64,000 nt of DNA, taken from Halomonas stenophila. GTDB lineage: Bacteria; Pseudomonadota; Gammaproteobacteria; Pseudomonadales; Halomonadaceae. Location of the stretch: positions 1-64,000 of the forward strand of contig NZ_JACHXR010000006.1 of NCBI RefSeq assembly GCF_014192275.1. Direction: 5' to 3'. Position numbers and translations under genes: made by a program. The notes under the pieces were generated by a model. The model was given only the letters and a program-made list of their open reading frames with translations. It searched no databases and was not told where the DNA came from. This document shows positions 56,765-64,000 of the stretch, one piece after another (the stretch's first letter is position 1; each line of letters opens with the position of its first letter).

Positions 56765-58228
56765 ATGAGCGGTGAAGTACTCATCAACCTGACGCCGATG
56801 GAGACCCGCGTCGCCGTGGTGGAGAACGGCGTGCTGCAGGAGGCCTTCATCGAGCGGGCCCGCCGCCGGGGCATCGTCGGCAACATCTACAAGGGTCGGG
56901 TCGTGCGCGTCCTGCCGGGGATGCAGGCCGCCTTCGTCGACATCGGCCTCGACCGCGCCGCCTTCATCCATGCCCATGAGGTGATGCCGCCGGGCACCCC
57001 CGCCGACGAGCAGGTCTCCATCGCTCAGCTGCTCCACGAGGGCCAGGCCCTGGTGGTCCAGGTCACCAAGGACCCGATCGGCTCCAAGGGCGCCCGGCTG
57101 ACCACCCACCTCTCGGTGCCGTCCCGCTACCTGGTCTACATGCCCGACTCGCCCCACCATGGCGTCTCCCAGCGCATCGAGGACGACGGCGAGCGAGAGC
57201 GGCTGCGGGCGCTGGTCGAGGCGGCCACCGGGGAGCAGAGCCTCGAGGTCACCGGGGGCTTCATCGTGCGGACGGCCGCCGAGGGGGTCAGCCTCGAGGA
57301 GCTGGCCGGCGACATGCACTTCCTGCTGCGCCTGTGGCGCAAGGTCAGCGAGCGCAAGGTCACCGCCTCGGCGCCCAGCGCCATCTACGATGACCTGCCG
57401 CTGTTCATGCGCACCCTGCGCGACGTGATGCGCGACGATATCGAGAAGGTGCGCATCGACTCCCGGGAGAACCACGTCAAGCTGCTGGAGTTCGCCGAGG
57501 AGTTCATGCCCTCGGCGGTGGAGCGCATCGAGCACTATGCCGGCGAGCGCCCGATCTTCGACCTGTTCAGCGTCGAGGACGAGATCCAGAAGGCGCTGGG
57601 CCGCAAGGTGCAGCTCAAGTCGGGGGGCTACCTGGTCATCGATCCCACCGAGGCGATGACCACCATCGACGTCAACACCGGCGGCTACGTGGGCCACCGC
57701 AACCTCGAGGAGACGATCTTCAAGACCAACCTCGAGGCCGCCACCGCCATCGCCCGCCAGCTGCGGCTGCGCAACCTGGGTGGCATCATCATCATCGACT
57801 TCATCGACATGGAGGACCCGGAGCACCAGCGCCAGGTGCTGCGGGTGCTGGAGAAGTCGCTGGAGCGCGACCACGCCAAGACCAAGTGCACCGGCGTCAC
57901 CGAGCTCGGCCTGGTCCAGGTGACCCGCAAGCGCACCCGGGAGAGCCTGGAGCAGACGCTCTGCGAGGCCTGCCCCTGCTGCCATGGCCGTGGCACCCTC
58001 AAGACCCCCGAGTCGGTGTGCTACGAGATCTTCCGCGAGATCCTGCGCGAGGAGCGGGCCTACAGCGCCGAGACCTATACGGTGCTGGCCTCGCAGTCGG
58101 TGGTCGACCGGCTGCTCGACGAGGAGTCGGCGGCCGTGGCGGACCTGGAGGAGTTCATCGGCAAGACCATCCGCTTCCAGGTGGAGTCCCACTATTCCCA
58201 GGAGCAGTACGACATCGTGCTGATGTGA
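56765..58228 (+). CDS. rng: Ribonuclease G
   Basis: This 487-residue endoribonuclease matures the 5' end of 16S rRNA and turns over some mRNAs. It has an S1 domain (about residues 35-125), then the RNase E/G catalytic fold with metal Asp residues in IDPTEAMTTIDVNTGGYVG and GGIIIIDFIDMEDP near residues 297-345. The zinc-link Cys pair is in CEACPCCHGRG near residue 400. It lacks the long degradosome scaffold of RNase E, so it is RNase G. TCATAAT at the maf stop could serve as a -10 for it. The yhdP start follows 3 bases after its stop. Confidence 0.95.
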   Translation: MSGEVLINLTPMETRVAVVENGVLQEAFIERARRRGIVGNIYKGRVVRVLPGMQAAFVDIGLDRAAFIHAHEVMPPGTPADEQVSIAQLLHEGQALVVQVTKDPIGSKGARLTTHLSVPSRYLVYMPDSPHHGVSQRIEDDGERERLRALVEAATGEQSLEVTGGFIVRTAAEGVSLEELAGDMHFLLRLWRKVSERKVTASAPSAIYDDLPLFMRTLRDVMRDDIEKVRIDSRENHVKLLEFAEEFMPSAVERIEHYAGERPIFDLFSVEDEIQKALGRKVQLKSGGYLVIDPTEAMTTIDVNTGGYVGHRNLEETIFKTNLEAATAIARQLRLRNLGGIIIIDFIDMEDPEHQRQVLRVLEKSLERDHAKTKCTGVTELGLVQVTRKRTRESLEQTLCEACPCCHGRGTLKTPESVCYEIFREILREERAYSAETYTVLASQSVVDRLLDEESAAVADLEEFIGKTIRFQVESHYSQEQYDIVLM

Positions 58229-58231
58229 GCC

Positions 58232-61200
58232 ATGTCGCCGACCCGTCTGGTCATCCGCTGGTCGCTGACGCTGCTGGCCCTGCTACTGACGCTGGCGGCG
58301 ATGCTGGTGATCCTGGCGCAGCTGCTGCTCGGCCAGGCCGATCGGCTGACGCCGCGTCTCGAGGCGCTGCTCGCCAGCCGCTTCGAGGCGGCGGTCTCCC
58401 TGGGCGGCATCGAGGGCGGCATGGCCGGTCTCGATCCCCGGCTCGAGGTGGCCGACCTGGATATCACGGCCCGCCCGGGGCTGGGCGACGTGCCGCTGCT
58501 GGAGATCGAGACCGCGCGCCTGCGCCTGGACACCGCGGCGAGCCTGCGCCAGGGCATGCCGGTGGTGGCGGATGCGCGCCTCACCGGGATCACCCTGCAC
58601 CTCTACCAGGCCGCGGACCGGAGCTGGCAGTGGCCAGCCCCCGCCGAACTGCCCCCCGAACTGATTCCCGAGACCGAGTTCAACCTGTCGCGCCTGGACT
58701 TCTGGGTCGGCGTGCTGCTGCGTCAGCGTGCCTGGGCCGAGGAGGTCCGGGTGGTGCTGCACGGCCGCAAGGGCGAGGCGGAATTCGAGGCGCCGCGCCT
58801 GTTGATGGTCGGCGACGCGCGCAGCGCCCACCTGGAAGGCGAGGTGCACCGTCGCGACCGGCCGGGTCAGGCCTTTCAGGTGGTGATGGAGGTGGTGCCG
58901 GGAGAGCGGGGGCTGGACGACTTCGGCGCCGCCCTGCAGGCCGACATGCCACTGTCGAGCCTGATCGGGCTGTCCGAGCGGCTGGGCTACGAGGACTGGC
59001 TGAGTGTCGACGCCGCCGAGGGCGAGGCGCGGCTCTGGGGACGCTGGACCCGCGGTCGCCTCGCCGATGTCCGCCTGGATATCGAGGCCTCACGGCTGGC
59101 CCTCAACCAGCAGGCGCCGCCGCCCGACGGCGCCGCCGAGAACGGGATCGTGCTCGAGGAGGCGATGGTCAAGGGCCAGTGGCTGCGTGACGAGGCCGGC
59201 GAGGGCTGGCAGGCCTGGTTCGAGGGCGACGCCCGCAATGCCACCGGCGGCGTCGACCCGACGGCCGGTCCCCCCGTGCCCCGCTACTGGCACCTGCAGA
59301 GCCGGCCGAACGGCTGGTGGCTCAATGCCAGCGCCTTCGACCTGAGCGCGCTGGCCGCCTGGCGGGAGCGGCTGCCCTTGCCCGAGGGGCTGTCGCGGGT
59401 CATCGCCAGCCTGGCCCCCCGGGGGCGGATCTCGGCGCTGGGCCTCGGCTGGCGCGACGACCAGTGGCGGGCCCGGGTCAGCGCCACCGACGTCGCCGTC
59501 GCTCCCTGGCAGCAGGCGCCGGGGGGCGGGCCCCTGGACATCTGGCTCGAGGCCGATGGCAGCCGCGGGCGGGTGCGCTTCGTCGACAGCGGCGATGCCG
59601 AGCTGGTGTTCCCCGAGATCTTCACCGCGCCGCTGGCCCTCGACCACGCCAGCGGCCGGGTCGACTGGGTGTATGACGGGCCCCGCAGCTTCGTCAGCGG
59701 CCGCCAGCTGGCGGTCGGCTGGCAGGGCGCCGAGGTCGAGGGGGGCTTCGGCCTGTCCATCGGCGGTCCCGGACGCGGCGGCTTCGGCCTGCAGCTGGAC
59801 TTCCGGGACGTGGACGCCGTGTCGCGGCCCCTGACCGACTGGCTGCCCATGCCGCTGCTGCGCGAGCGGGTCGACGCCGACCTCGCCGACTGGCTCGCCG
59901 GGGGCCTGGCCGGCCGGGTGCCGGAGGGCGCGCTGCGCCTGCACGTGCCCGTGTCCCGTGAGCCCCGCGGTGAGGCCGCGACGATCGACCCGGCGCTGCG
60001 CCTGGCGCTCGAGGTCCGCGATGGCCACCTGCCCTTCGCCCCCGGCTGGCCGGCCGTGGACGGCGTCGAGGGTCGCCTCGAGCTCGAGGGGAAGCGACTC
60101 ACCGCCCGGGTGGCGCGCGCCGAGAGCCTCGGGGTCGAGGCCCGGGACGCCGTGGTGCGGATGGCCGACGAGACCCTCGAGGTCGACGCCCCCCTGACCG
60201 CCGACGTCCCGGCCTTGACCCGCTATCTCGCCGCCATGCCCGTCGACGGCACCGCGCTGGCCGCCGACTGGCAGGGCGACGGCCGGGTGGCCGGGCGCCT
60301 CGACCTGGCCCTGCCGCTGGCCGACCCCGAGGCCCTGTCGCTGAACATCAGCGGCGAGGCAACGCTGCCGCGCCTGGTGCATGCGCCCACCGGCCTGGTC
60401 ATCGAGTCCCTGGCGGGCCCCCTTGCCTGGCACCAGCGGGGCGAGACCGGGGCCCTGGAGGGTCGGCTCTCGGGGCGCCTGCTGGGCGGGCCCCTGGAGG
60501 CCGACATCGACACCGGCGGGGAGGGGGTCGCGATATCCGGGACCGCCGCCGTCGAGGCGCTGCTCGACCAGGGCGCGCCGGCCGGGGCGAGGCAGATCGT
60601 CTCGGGGCGGCTGCCCTGGCAGGGACGCCTGTCGCTCGGCGAGGGGCCGCCCGGCCTGACCCTGGAGAGTACCCTCCAGGGCATCGCCATCGACCTGCCG
60701 GCCCCGCTCGGCAAGGCGGCCAACGAGATCCGGCCGCTGCGGCTGTCCGTGGAACTGGCCGAGACGCTGCGCGTGTCCGGCCGTCTTGGTGCACAACTCG
60801 GGCTGCGCTGGCGGGACCGGGGCGGCGGCCAGGGCCAGGTGTGGCTGGGCGGGGGCGGGCCCTCGACCTGGTCGGCCGAGCCCGGCTGGTCGGTGCAGGC
60901 CTACCTGCCGCGGCTGGCGCCCGGCGACTGGGCGCGTCAGCTCTCGCCCCTGGCCGGCGACCTCGGGGCGACGGGTGGCGGCGAGGGCCTGTCGCGGGTG
61001 ACCCTGGACACCGACTGCCTGAGTGTGCGGGAGCGCTGTCTCGGCTCGATGATCGTCGACGGTCGGCCCGTGTCCGGGGGCTGGGACCTGATCCTCGATG
61101 GTACCCTGCTGGCCGGCCGGGTCGCCTATCGCGAGCGCCGGGCCCTTCCGCTGGACGTGTCCTTGAGCAGCCTGTCGCTGGATGGCTGGTTGCCCGGCGA

Positions 61201-62089
61201 GGCCGCGGGCAGCGGCGAGCTCTTCGACGAACTCGAGGCGGCGCCGGATCCGGCGCCCATACCGGCGTGGCTCGGGGAGCTGCCGTCGGGGCGCCTGCGG
61301 GTGGCCGATCTCCACTGGCGGGCCCGGCGCCTCGGCCCCTTGACCGCCTACTGGCGGGCCACCCCCGAGCAGCTGGTGGTGGACCCGGTGGGCCTGACCC
61401 TGGGGGAGATCTCGGCCCACGGCAATCTCACCTGGGAGGCCACTGGTCCCGAGGCCAGCCTGACCCGGGCACGGCTGGCGCTGGACGGCCGCGACCTGGG
61501 CTCGGCCCTGGAGGCCCTGGGCCAGCCGGTGGCGGTGCGCAGCGCCGAGACCCGGGTCGACAGCCAGCTGGCCTGGCCCGGCGCCCCCTGGCAGTTCGCC
61601 CTGGCCCGGTCGCGGGGCAGCCTCGAGGTCGAGCTGCGCGACGGTCGCTTCATCAACCTCGAGTCGCCCTCCGCCCGGGTGGTCGGCCTGCTCAACGTCG
61701 ACAACCTGCTGCGCCGGCTGACCCTGGACTTTTCCGACATCACCGGGCGGGGCACCGCCTTCGATCGTGTCAGCGGCGCGGCGACCCTGTATGGTGGCGT
61801 GCTGGAGACCCGTGGCCCGGTGACCATCGACGGGCCGGCGACCCGTTTCACCCTGGAGGGCAACGTCGACCTGGCCCGTCGGGAACTCGATCAGCGGCTC
61901 GGCGTCACAGTCCCGGTGAGCAACAACCTGCCACTGGCGGCGGTAATCGCCGGCGCCCCCGTGGTGGGCGGCGCGCTGTTCCTCGCCGACAAGATCTTCG
62001 GCGAGGCCATCGACCGCGTGACCCGAATTCACTATCGCGTGCAGGGGCCCTGGACCTCGCCGCGCATCTCTCTGGAAAGTGCCGAATGA
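58232..62089 (+). CDS. yhdP: YhdP-family AsmA-like envelope lipid-transport protein
   Basis: This 1285-residue protein has one N-terminal membrane segment ([23 protein letters not shown]) and a long periplasmic beta-rich region of the DUF3971/AsmA type. It ends with the AsmA_2 domain ([35 protein letters not shown]). In E. coli YhdP, TamB and YdbH carry phospholipids to the outer membrane. The length is typical. The stop overlaps the tldD start as ATGA, and the gene starts 3 bases after rng, so it is part of one unit. Confidence 0.9.
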   Translation: MSPTRLVIRWSLTLLALLLTLAAMLVILAQLLLGQADRLTPRLEALLASRFEAAVSLGGIEGGMAGLDPRLEVADLDITARPGLGDVPLLEIETARLRLDTAASLRQGMPVVADARLTGITLHLYQAADRSWQWPAPAELPPELIPETEFNLSRLDFWVGVLLRQRAWAEEVRVVLHGRKGEAEFEAPRLLMVGDARSAHLEGEVHRRDRPGQAFQVVMEVVPGERGLDDFGAALQADMPLSSLIGLSERLGYEDWLSVDAAEGEARLWGRWTRGRLADVRLDIEASRLALNQQAPPPDGAAENGIVLEEAMVKGQWLRDEAGEGWQAWFEGDARNATGGVDPTAGPPVPRYWHLQSRPNGWWLNASAFDLSALAAWRERLPLPEGLSRVIASLAPRGRISALGLGWRDDQWRARVSATDVAVAPWQQAPGGGPLDIWLEADGSRGRVRFVDSGDAELVFPEIFTAPLALDHASGRVDWVYDGPRSFVSGRQLAVGWQGAEVEGGFGLSIGGPGRGGFGLQLDFRDVDAVSRPLTDWLPMPLLRERVDADLADWLAGGLAGRVPEGALRLHVPVSREPRGEAATIDPALRLALEVRDGHLPFAPGWPAVDGVEGRLELEGKRLTARVARAESLGVEARDAVVRMADETLEVDAPLTADVPALTRYLAAMPVDGTALAADWQGDGRVAGRLDLALPLADPEALSLNISGEATLPRLVHAPTGLVIESLAGPLAWHQRGETGALEGRLSGRLLGGPLEADIDTGGEGVAISGTAAVEALLDQGAPAGARQIVSGRLPWQGRLSLGEGPPGLTLESTLQGIAIDLPAPLGKAANEIRPLRLSVELAETLRVSGRLGAQLGLRWRDRGGGQGQVWLGGGGPSTWSAEPGWSVQAYLPRLAPGDWARQLSPLAGDLGATGGGEGLSRVTLDTDCLSVRERCLGSMIVDGRPVSGGWDLILDGTLLAGRVAYRERRALPLDVSLSSLSLDGWLPGEAAGSGELFDELEAAPDPAPIPAWLGELPSGRLRVADLHWRARRLGPLTAYWRATPEQLVVDPVGLTLGEISAHGNLTWEATGPEASLTRARLALDGRDLGSALEALGQPVAVRSAETRVDSQLAWPGAPWQFALARSRGSLEVELRDGRFINLESPSARVVGLLNVDNLLRRLTLDFSDITGRGTAFDRVSGAATLYGGVLETRGPVTIDGPATRFTLEGNVDLARRELDQRLGVTVPVSNNLPLAAVIAGAPVVGGALFLADKIFGEAIDRVTRIHYRVQGPWTSPRISLESAE

Positions 62090-63540
62090 CATCACAGACC
62101 CACTCCCTGCTCGACCAGGCCGCCGAGGTGCTGCTCGCCCCCGGCGGGCTCGACCTCGCGGCCATGGACGCCGGCCTCGGCCATGCCCTGGGGCCCGGCA
62201 TCGATTACGCCGATCTCTACTTCCAGCGCAGCTGGCACGAGGGCTGGGTGCTGGAGGACGGCGAGGTCAAGGAGGCCAGCTACAACATCGACGGCGGCGT
62301 CGGGGTGCGGGCCATGGCCGGCGAGAAGACCGGCTTCGCCTACTCCAACCAGATCACCGCCGATGCCCTGGCCGAGACCGGGCGCACCGCCGCCGGCATC
62401 GTCAGGAGCGGCGCCCGGCTGGCGGCGGCCCCGCAGGTGCTGGCCGCGCCGGCGGGCCGCTATGCCGGCATCGACCCGCTGTCGGGGCTGTCCGCCGACG
62501 ACAAGATCGCCATGCTCAAGCTGGCCGACCGGGTGGCCCGCTCGGCGGACCCGGCAGTGAGCCAGGTCAGCGCCTCCCTGACCGGCGTCCACGAGGTGGT
62601 GCTGGTACGTGCCAGCGACGGCACCCTGGCCGCGGACATCCGCCCGCTGGTGCGCCTCAATGTCAGCGTCATCGCGGTCCGCGACGGTCGTCGGGAACGC
62701 GGCAGCGCCGGCGGCGGCGGTCGCTATGCCATGGCGCGCCTGCGCGACGAGAACGTCGCCGAGCGCTATGCCCGGGAGGCGGTGCGCCAGGCCCTGGTCA
62801 ACCTCGACGCCGTGGACGCCCCGGCCGGCCAGATGCCGGTGGTGCTGGGCGCCGGCTGGCCGGGCATCCTGCTCCACGAGGCCGTCGGCCACGGCCTGGA
62901 AGGGGACTTCAACCGCAAGGGCAGCTCGGCCTTCGCCGGCCGCATGGGCCAGCGCGTGGCGGCTCCCGGCGTCACCGTGGTCGACGACGCGACCCTGGCC
63001 GACCGACGCGGCTCGATGACCGTCGACGACGAGGGCACGCCGGGGCAGAGCACGACCCTGATCGAGGACGGCATCCTCACCGGCTACATGCAGGACAAGC
63101 TCAATGCCCGGCTGATGGGCATGGCGCCCACCGGCAACGCCCGTCGCGAGTCCTTCGCCCACCTGCCCATGCCGCGCATGACCAACACCTACATGCGGGC
63201 CGGCCAGGACGACCCCGCCGACATCATCAGGAGCGTCTCGCGGGGGCTCTATGCGGTCAGCTTCGGCGGTGGCCAGGTGGACATCACCTCGGGCAAGTTC
63301 GTGTTCTCGGCGAGCGAGGCCTACCTGATCGAGGACGGCCGGATCACCGCGCCGGTGAAGGGCGCGACCCTGATCGGCAACGGTCCCGAGGCCATGGGGC
63401 GGGTGTCGATGATCGGCCACGACCTGGAACTGGATACCGGGATCGGCGTGTGCGGCAAGGAAGGCCAGGGCGTGCCGGTGGGGGTGGGCCAGCCCACCCT
63501 GAAGCTGGATGAGCTGACCGTGGGCGGCACGCAATCCTGA
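62086..63540 (+). CDS. tldD: Metalloprotease TldD
   Basis: This 484-residue subunit of the TldD/TldE zinc protease processes unfolded peptides, microcin B17 precursor and CcdA in E. coli. The metal motif [16 protein letters not shown] is near residues 264-279. I start at 62086 ([17 protein letters not shown]), overlapping yhdP; the frame is open far upstream inside yhdP only because of GC-rich shadow coding. The partner gene tldE (pmbA) should lie beyond yjgA, outside the window. Confidence 0.94.
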   Translation: MTSQTHSLLDQAAEVLLAPGGLDLAAMDAGLGHALGPGIDYADLYFQRSWHEGWVLEDGEVKEASYNIDGGVGVRAMAGEKTGFAYSNQITADALAETGRTAAGIVRSGARLAAAPQVLAAPAGRYAGIDPLSGLSADDKIAMLKLADRVARSADPAVSQVSASLTGVHEVVLVRASDGTLAADIRPLVRLNVSVIAVRDGRRERGSAGGGGRYAMARLRDENVAERYAREAVRQALVNLDAVDAPAGQMPVVLGAGWPGILLHEAVGHGLEGDFNRKGSSAFAGRMGQRVAAPGVTVVDDATLADRRGSMTVDDEGTPGQSTTLIEDGILTGYMQDKLNARLMGMAPTGNARRESFAHLPMPRMTNTYMRAGQDDPADIIRSVSRGLYAVSFGGGQVDITSGKFVFSASEAYLIEDGRITAPVKGATLIGNGPEAMGRVSMIGHDLELDTGIGVCGKEGQGVPVGVGQPTLKLDELTVGGTQS

Positions 63541-63558
63541 GGGGAAGCCGCTGCGCTC

Positions 63559-63645
63559 GACGAGGCGGCGTTGGCGGCGAACTCGCCATGCTCATTTAGA
63601 AGCGACTAAACTCCGCTGGCTCGTTCGCCGCCGCCTGGCCTCGTC
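63559..63645. repeat. Dispersed palindromic repeat, family B copy 2
   Basis: GACGAGGCGGCG...GCGAAC (63559-63582) faces its near inverse complement GTTCGCC...CTCGTC (63623-63645). The loop contains TGCTCATTTAGAAGCGAC then TAAACTCCGCT (63589-63617), shared with 6868-6895. It fills the gap between convergent tldD and yjgA and may serve as their terminator. Confidence 0.55.
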
Positions 63646-63690
63646 TTCGCTCGCTGGCTTCTCGCGCCATGGGAAGACAGGAGACGAGGT

Positions 63691-64000
63691 TCAGAGGCCG
63701 GCGGTATCGCGGATCAGCCGGAACAACCGGCGGGCATTGGTGGGCGGCTTGCCCTGGTCGCGCTCGCGGCGAGCGTTGCGGATCAGCTGGCGCAGCGCCT
63801 GGCGGTCGACGTCGGGGAACTCGGCGACGAAGGCCTCGACGGCGTCGTCGCCCTCGTCGACCAGCCGGTCGCGCCACTTCTCCAGGCGGTGGAAGGCGTG
63901 GTCGCGGCGCAACTGCTCCTGGTCGATCTCGTCGAACACCGCCTGGATGCCGGCGAGGTCCTCGCGGCGCATCAGCTTGCCGACGTACTGCATGTGGCGT
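63691..64000 (-). CDS. yjgA: YjgA/DarP ribosome-associated protein, C-terminal part
   Basis: This minus-strand gene runs off the right edge of the window; only its last 100-odd residues are seen. MQYVGKLMRREDLAGIQAVFDEIDQE, HAFHRLEKWRDRLVDEGDDAVEAF and the terminal QLIRNARRERDQGKPPTNARRLFRLIRD are typical of YjgA (DUF615). YjgA associates with pre-50S subunits and aids 23S assembly. Its place between tldD and pmbA is common in gammaproteobacteria. The apparent Met near 63993 is internal, not the start. Confidence 0.9.
   Translation of the reverse strand, partial: RHMQYVGKLMRREDLAGIQAVFDEIDQEQLRRDHAFHRLEKWRDRLVDEGDDAVEAFVAEFPDVDRQALRQLIRNARRERDQGKPPTNARRLFRLIRDTAGL

Noticed and set aside
60841..63540. 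A single 899-codon frame joining the end of yhdP and tldD
   Set aside because: The first 415 codons are a shadow within yhdP; TldD begins at 62086 with its usual N-terminus.

Overview
The window is chromosomal DNA of a high-GC gammaproteobacterium, most likely Halomonas or a close relative in the Halomonadaceae. The evidence is the gene order shared with Pseudomonas and other Oceanospirillales-type genomes (ychF-pth-rplY-prs-tRNA-Gln-ispE-lolB facing hemA-prfA-prmC; gatCAB facing mreBCD-maf-rng-yhdP-tldD), the strongly GC-biased third codon positions, and the kind of dispersed palindromic intergenic repeats seen here. Genus assignment is inference; no database search was possible.

Layout. 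1-135: the extreme left edge holds a 39-nt 3' piece of a tRNA (T-arm, acceptor strand and CCA, no matching 5' half), which looks like the attachment scar of an integrated element lying to the left. 385-16316: a housekeeping block with the periplasmic protease prc, M18 aminopeptidase apeB, tRNA-Met, ychF, pth, rplY, prs, tRNA-Gln, ispE, lolB and a TPR lipoprotein on one side, and hemA, prfA, prmC, lrp and moeB on the other. 16380-19636: threonine catabolism (tdh, kbl) with a divergent XRE-cupin regulator. 20162-30972: a putrescine uptake and gamma-glutamylation cluster (puuB, ABC transporter potABCD, puuA, second puuB) followed by a convergent FAD/GcvT fused oxidoreductase. 31342-39225: a glycine-zipper protein, the NAD-dependent molybdenum formate dehydrogenase operon fdsG-fdsB-fdsA-fdhD/fdsD and its divergent ModE-like regulator. 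39279-49777: an NhaC-type antiporter, a second puuA-like ligase, puuD, a class III aminotransferase, puuC, a berberine-bridge-type oxidase, a tautomerase, a secreted Gly/Ala-repeat protein and a PuuR-like regulator. 50001-64000: gatCAB, mreBCD, maf, rng, yhdP, tldD and the 3' part of yjgA.

How the genes work together. The two polyamine blocks together contain every step of the glutamylated putrescine route: import (PotABCD), ligation to glutamate (PuuA, two copies), oxidation (PuuB, two copies), aldehyde oxidation (PuuC) and hydrolysis to GABA (PuuD). They also contain a transaminase that could give a second entry and a PuuR-like repressor. A formate oxidation operon and threonine breakdown genes lie between or beside them, so 16-50 kb is largely a nitrogenous-carbon catabolic region set between two conserved cell-maintenance blocks.

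Oddities seen directly. The hemA-prfA gap contains a diverged copy of the first codons of prfA, which opens a 34-codon frame ending on the prfA start codon. The 3' end of the first puuA is duplicated out of frame just downstream. fdhD and fdsD share one open frame with an internal ribosome site. mreC has no ordinary start codon where its Shine-Dalgarno points. Two families of palindromic repeats sit inside or between operons. I found no CRISPR array, rRNA gene, transposase or clear phage gene. I did not find an undescribed multi-gene system that I can defend; the strongest leads are the structural oddities above.
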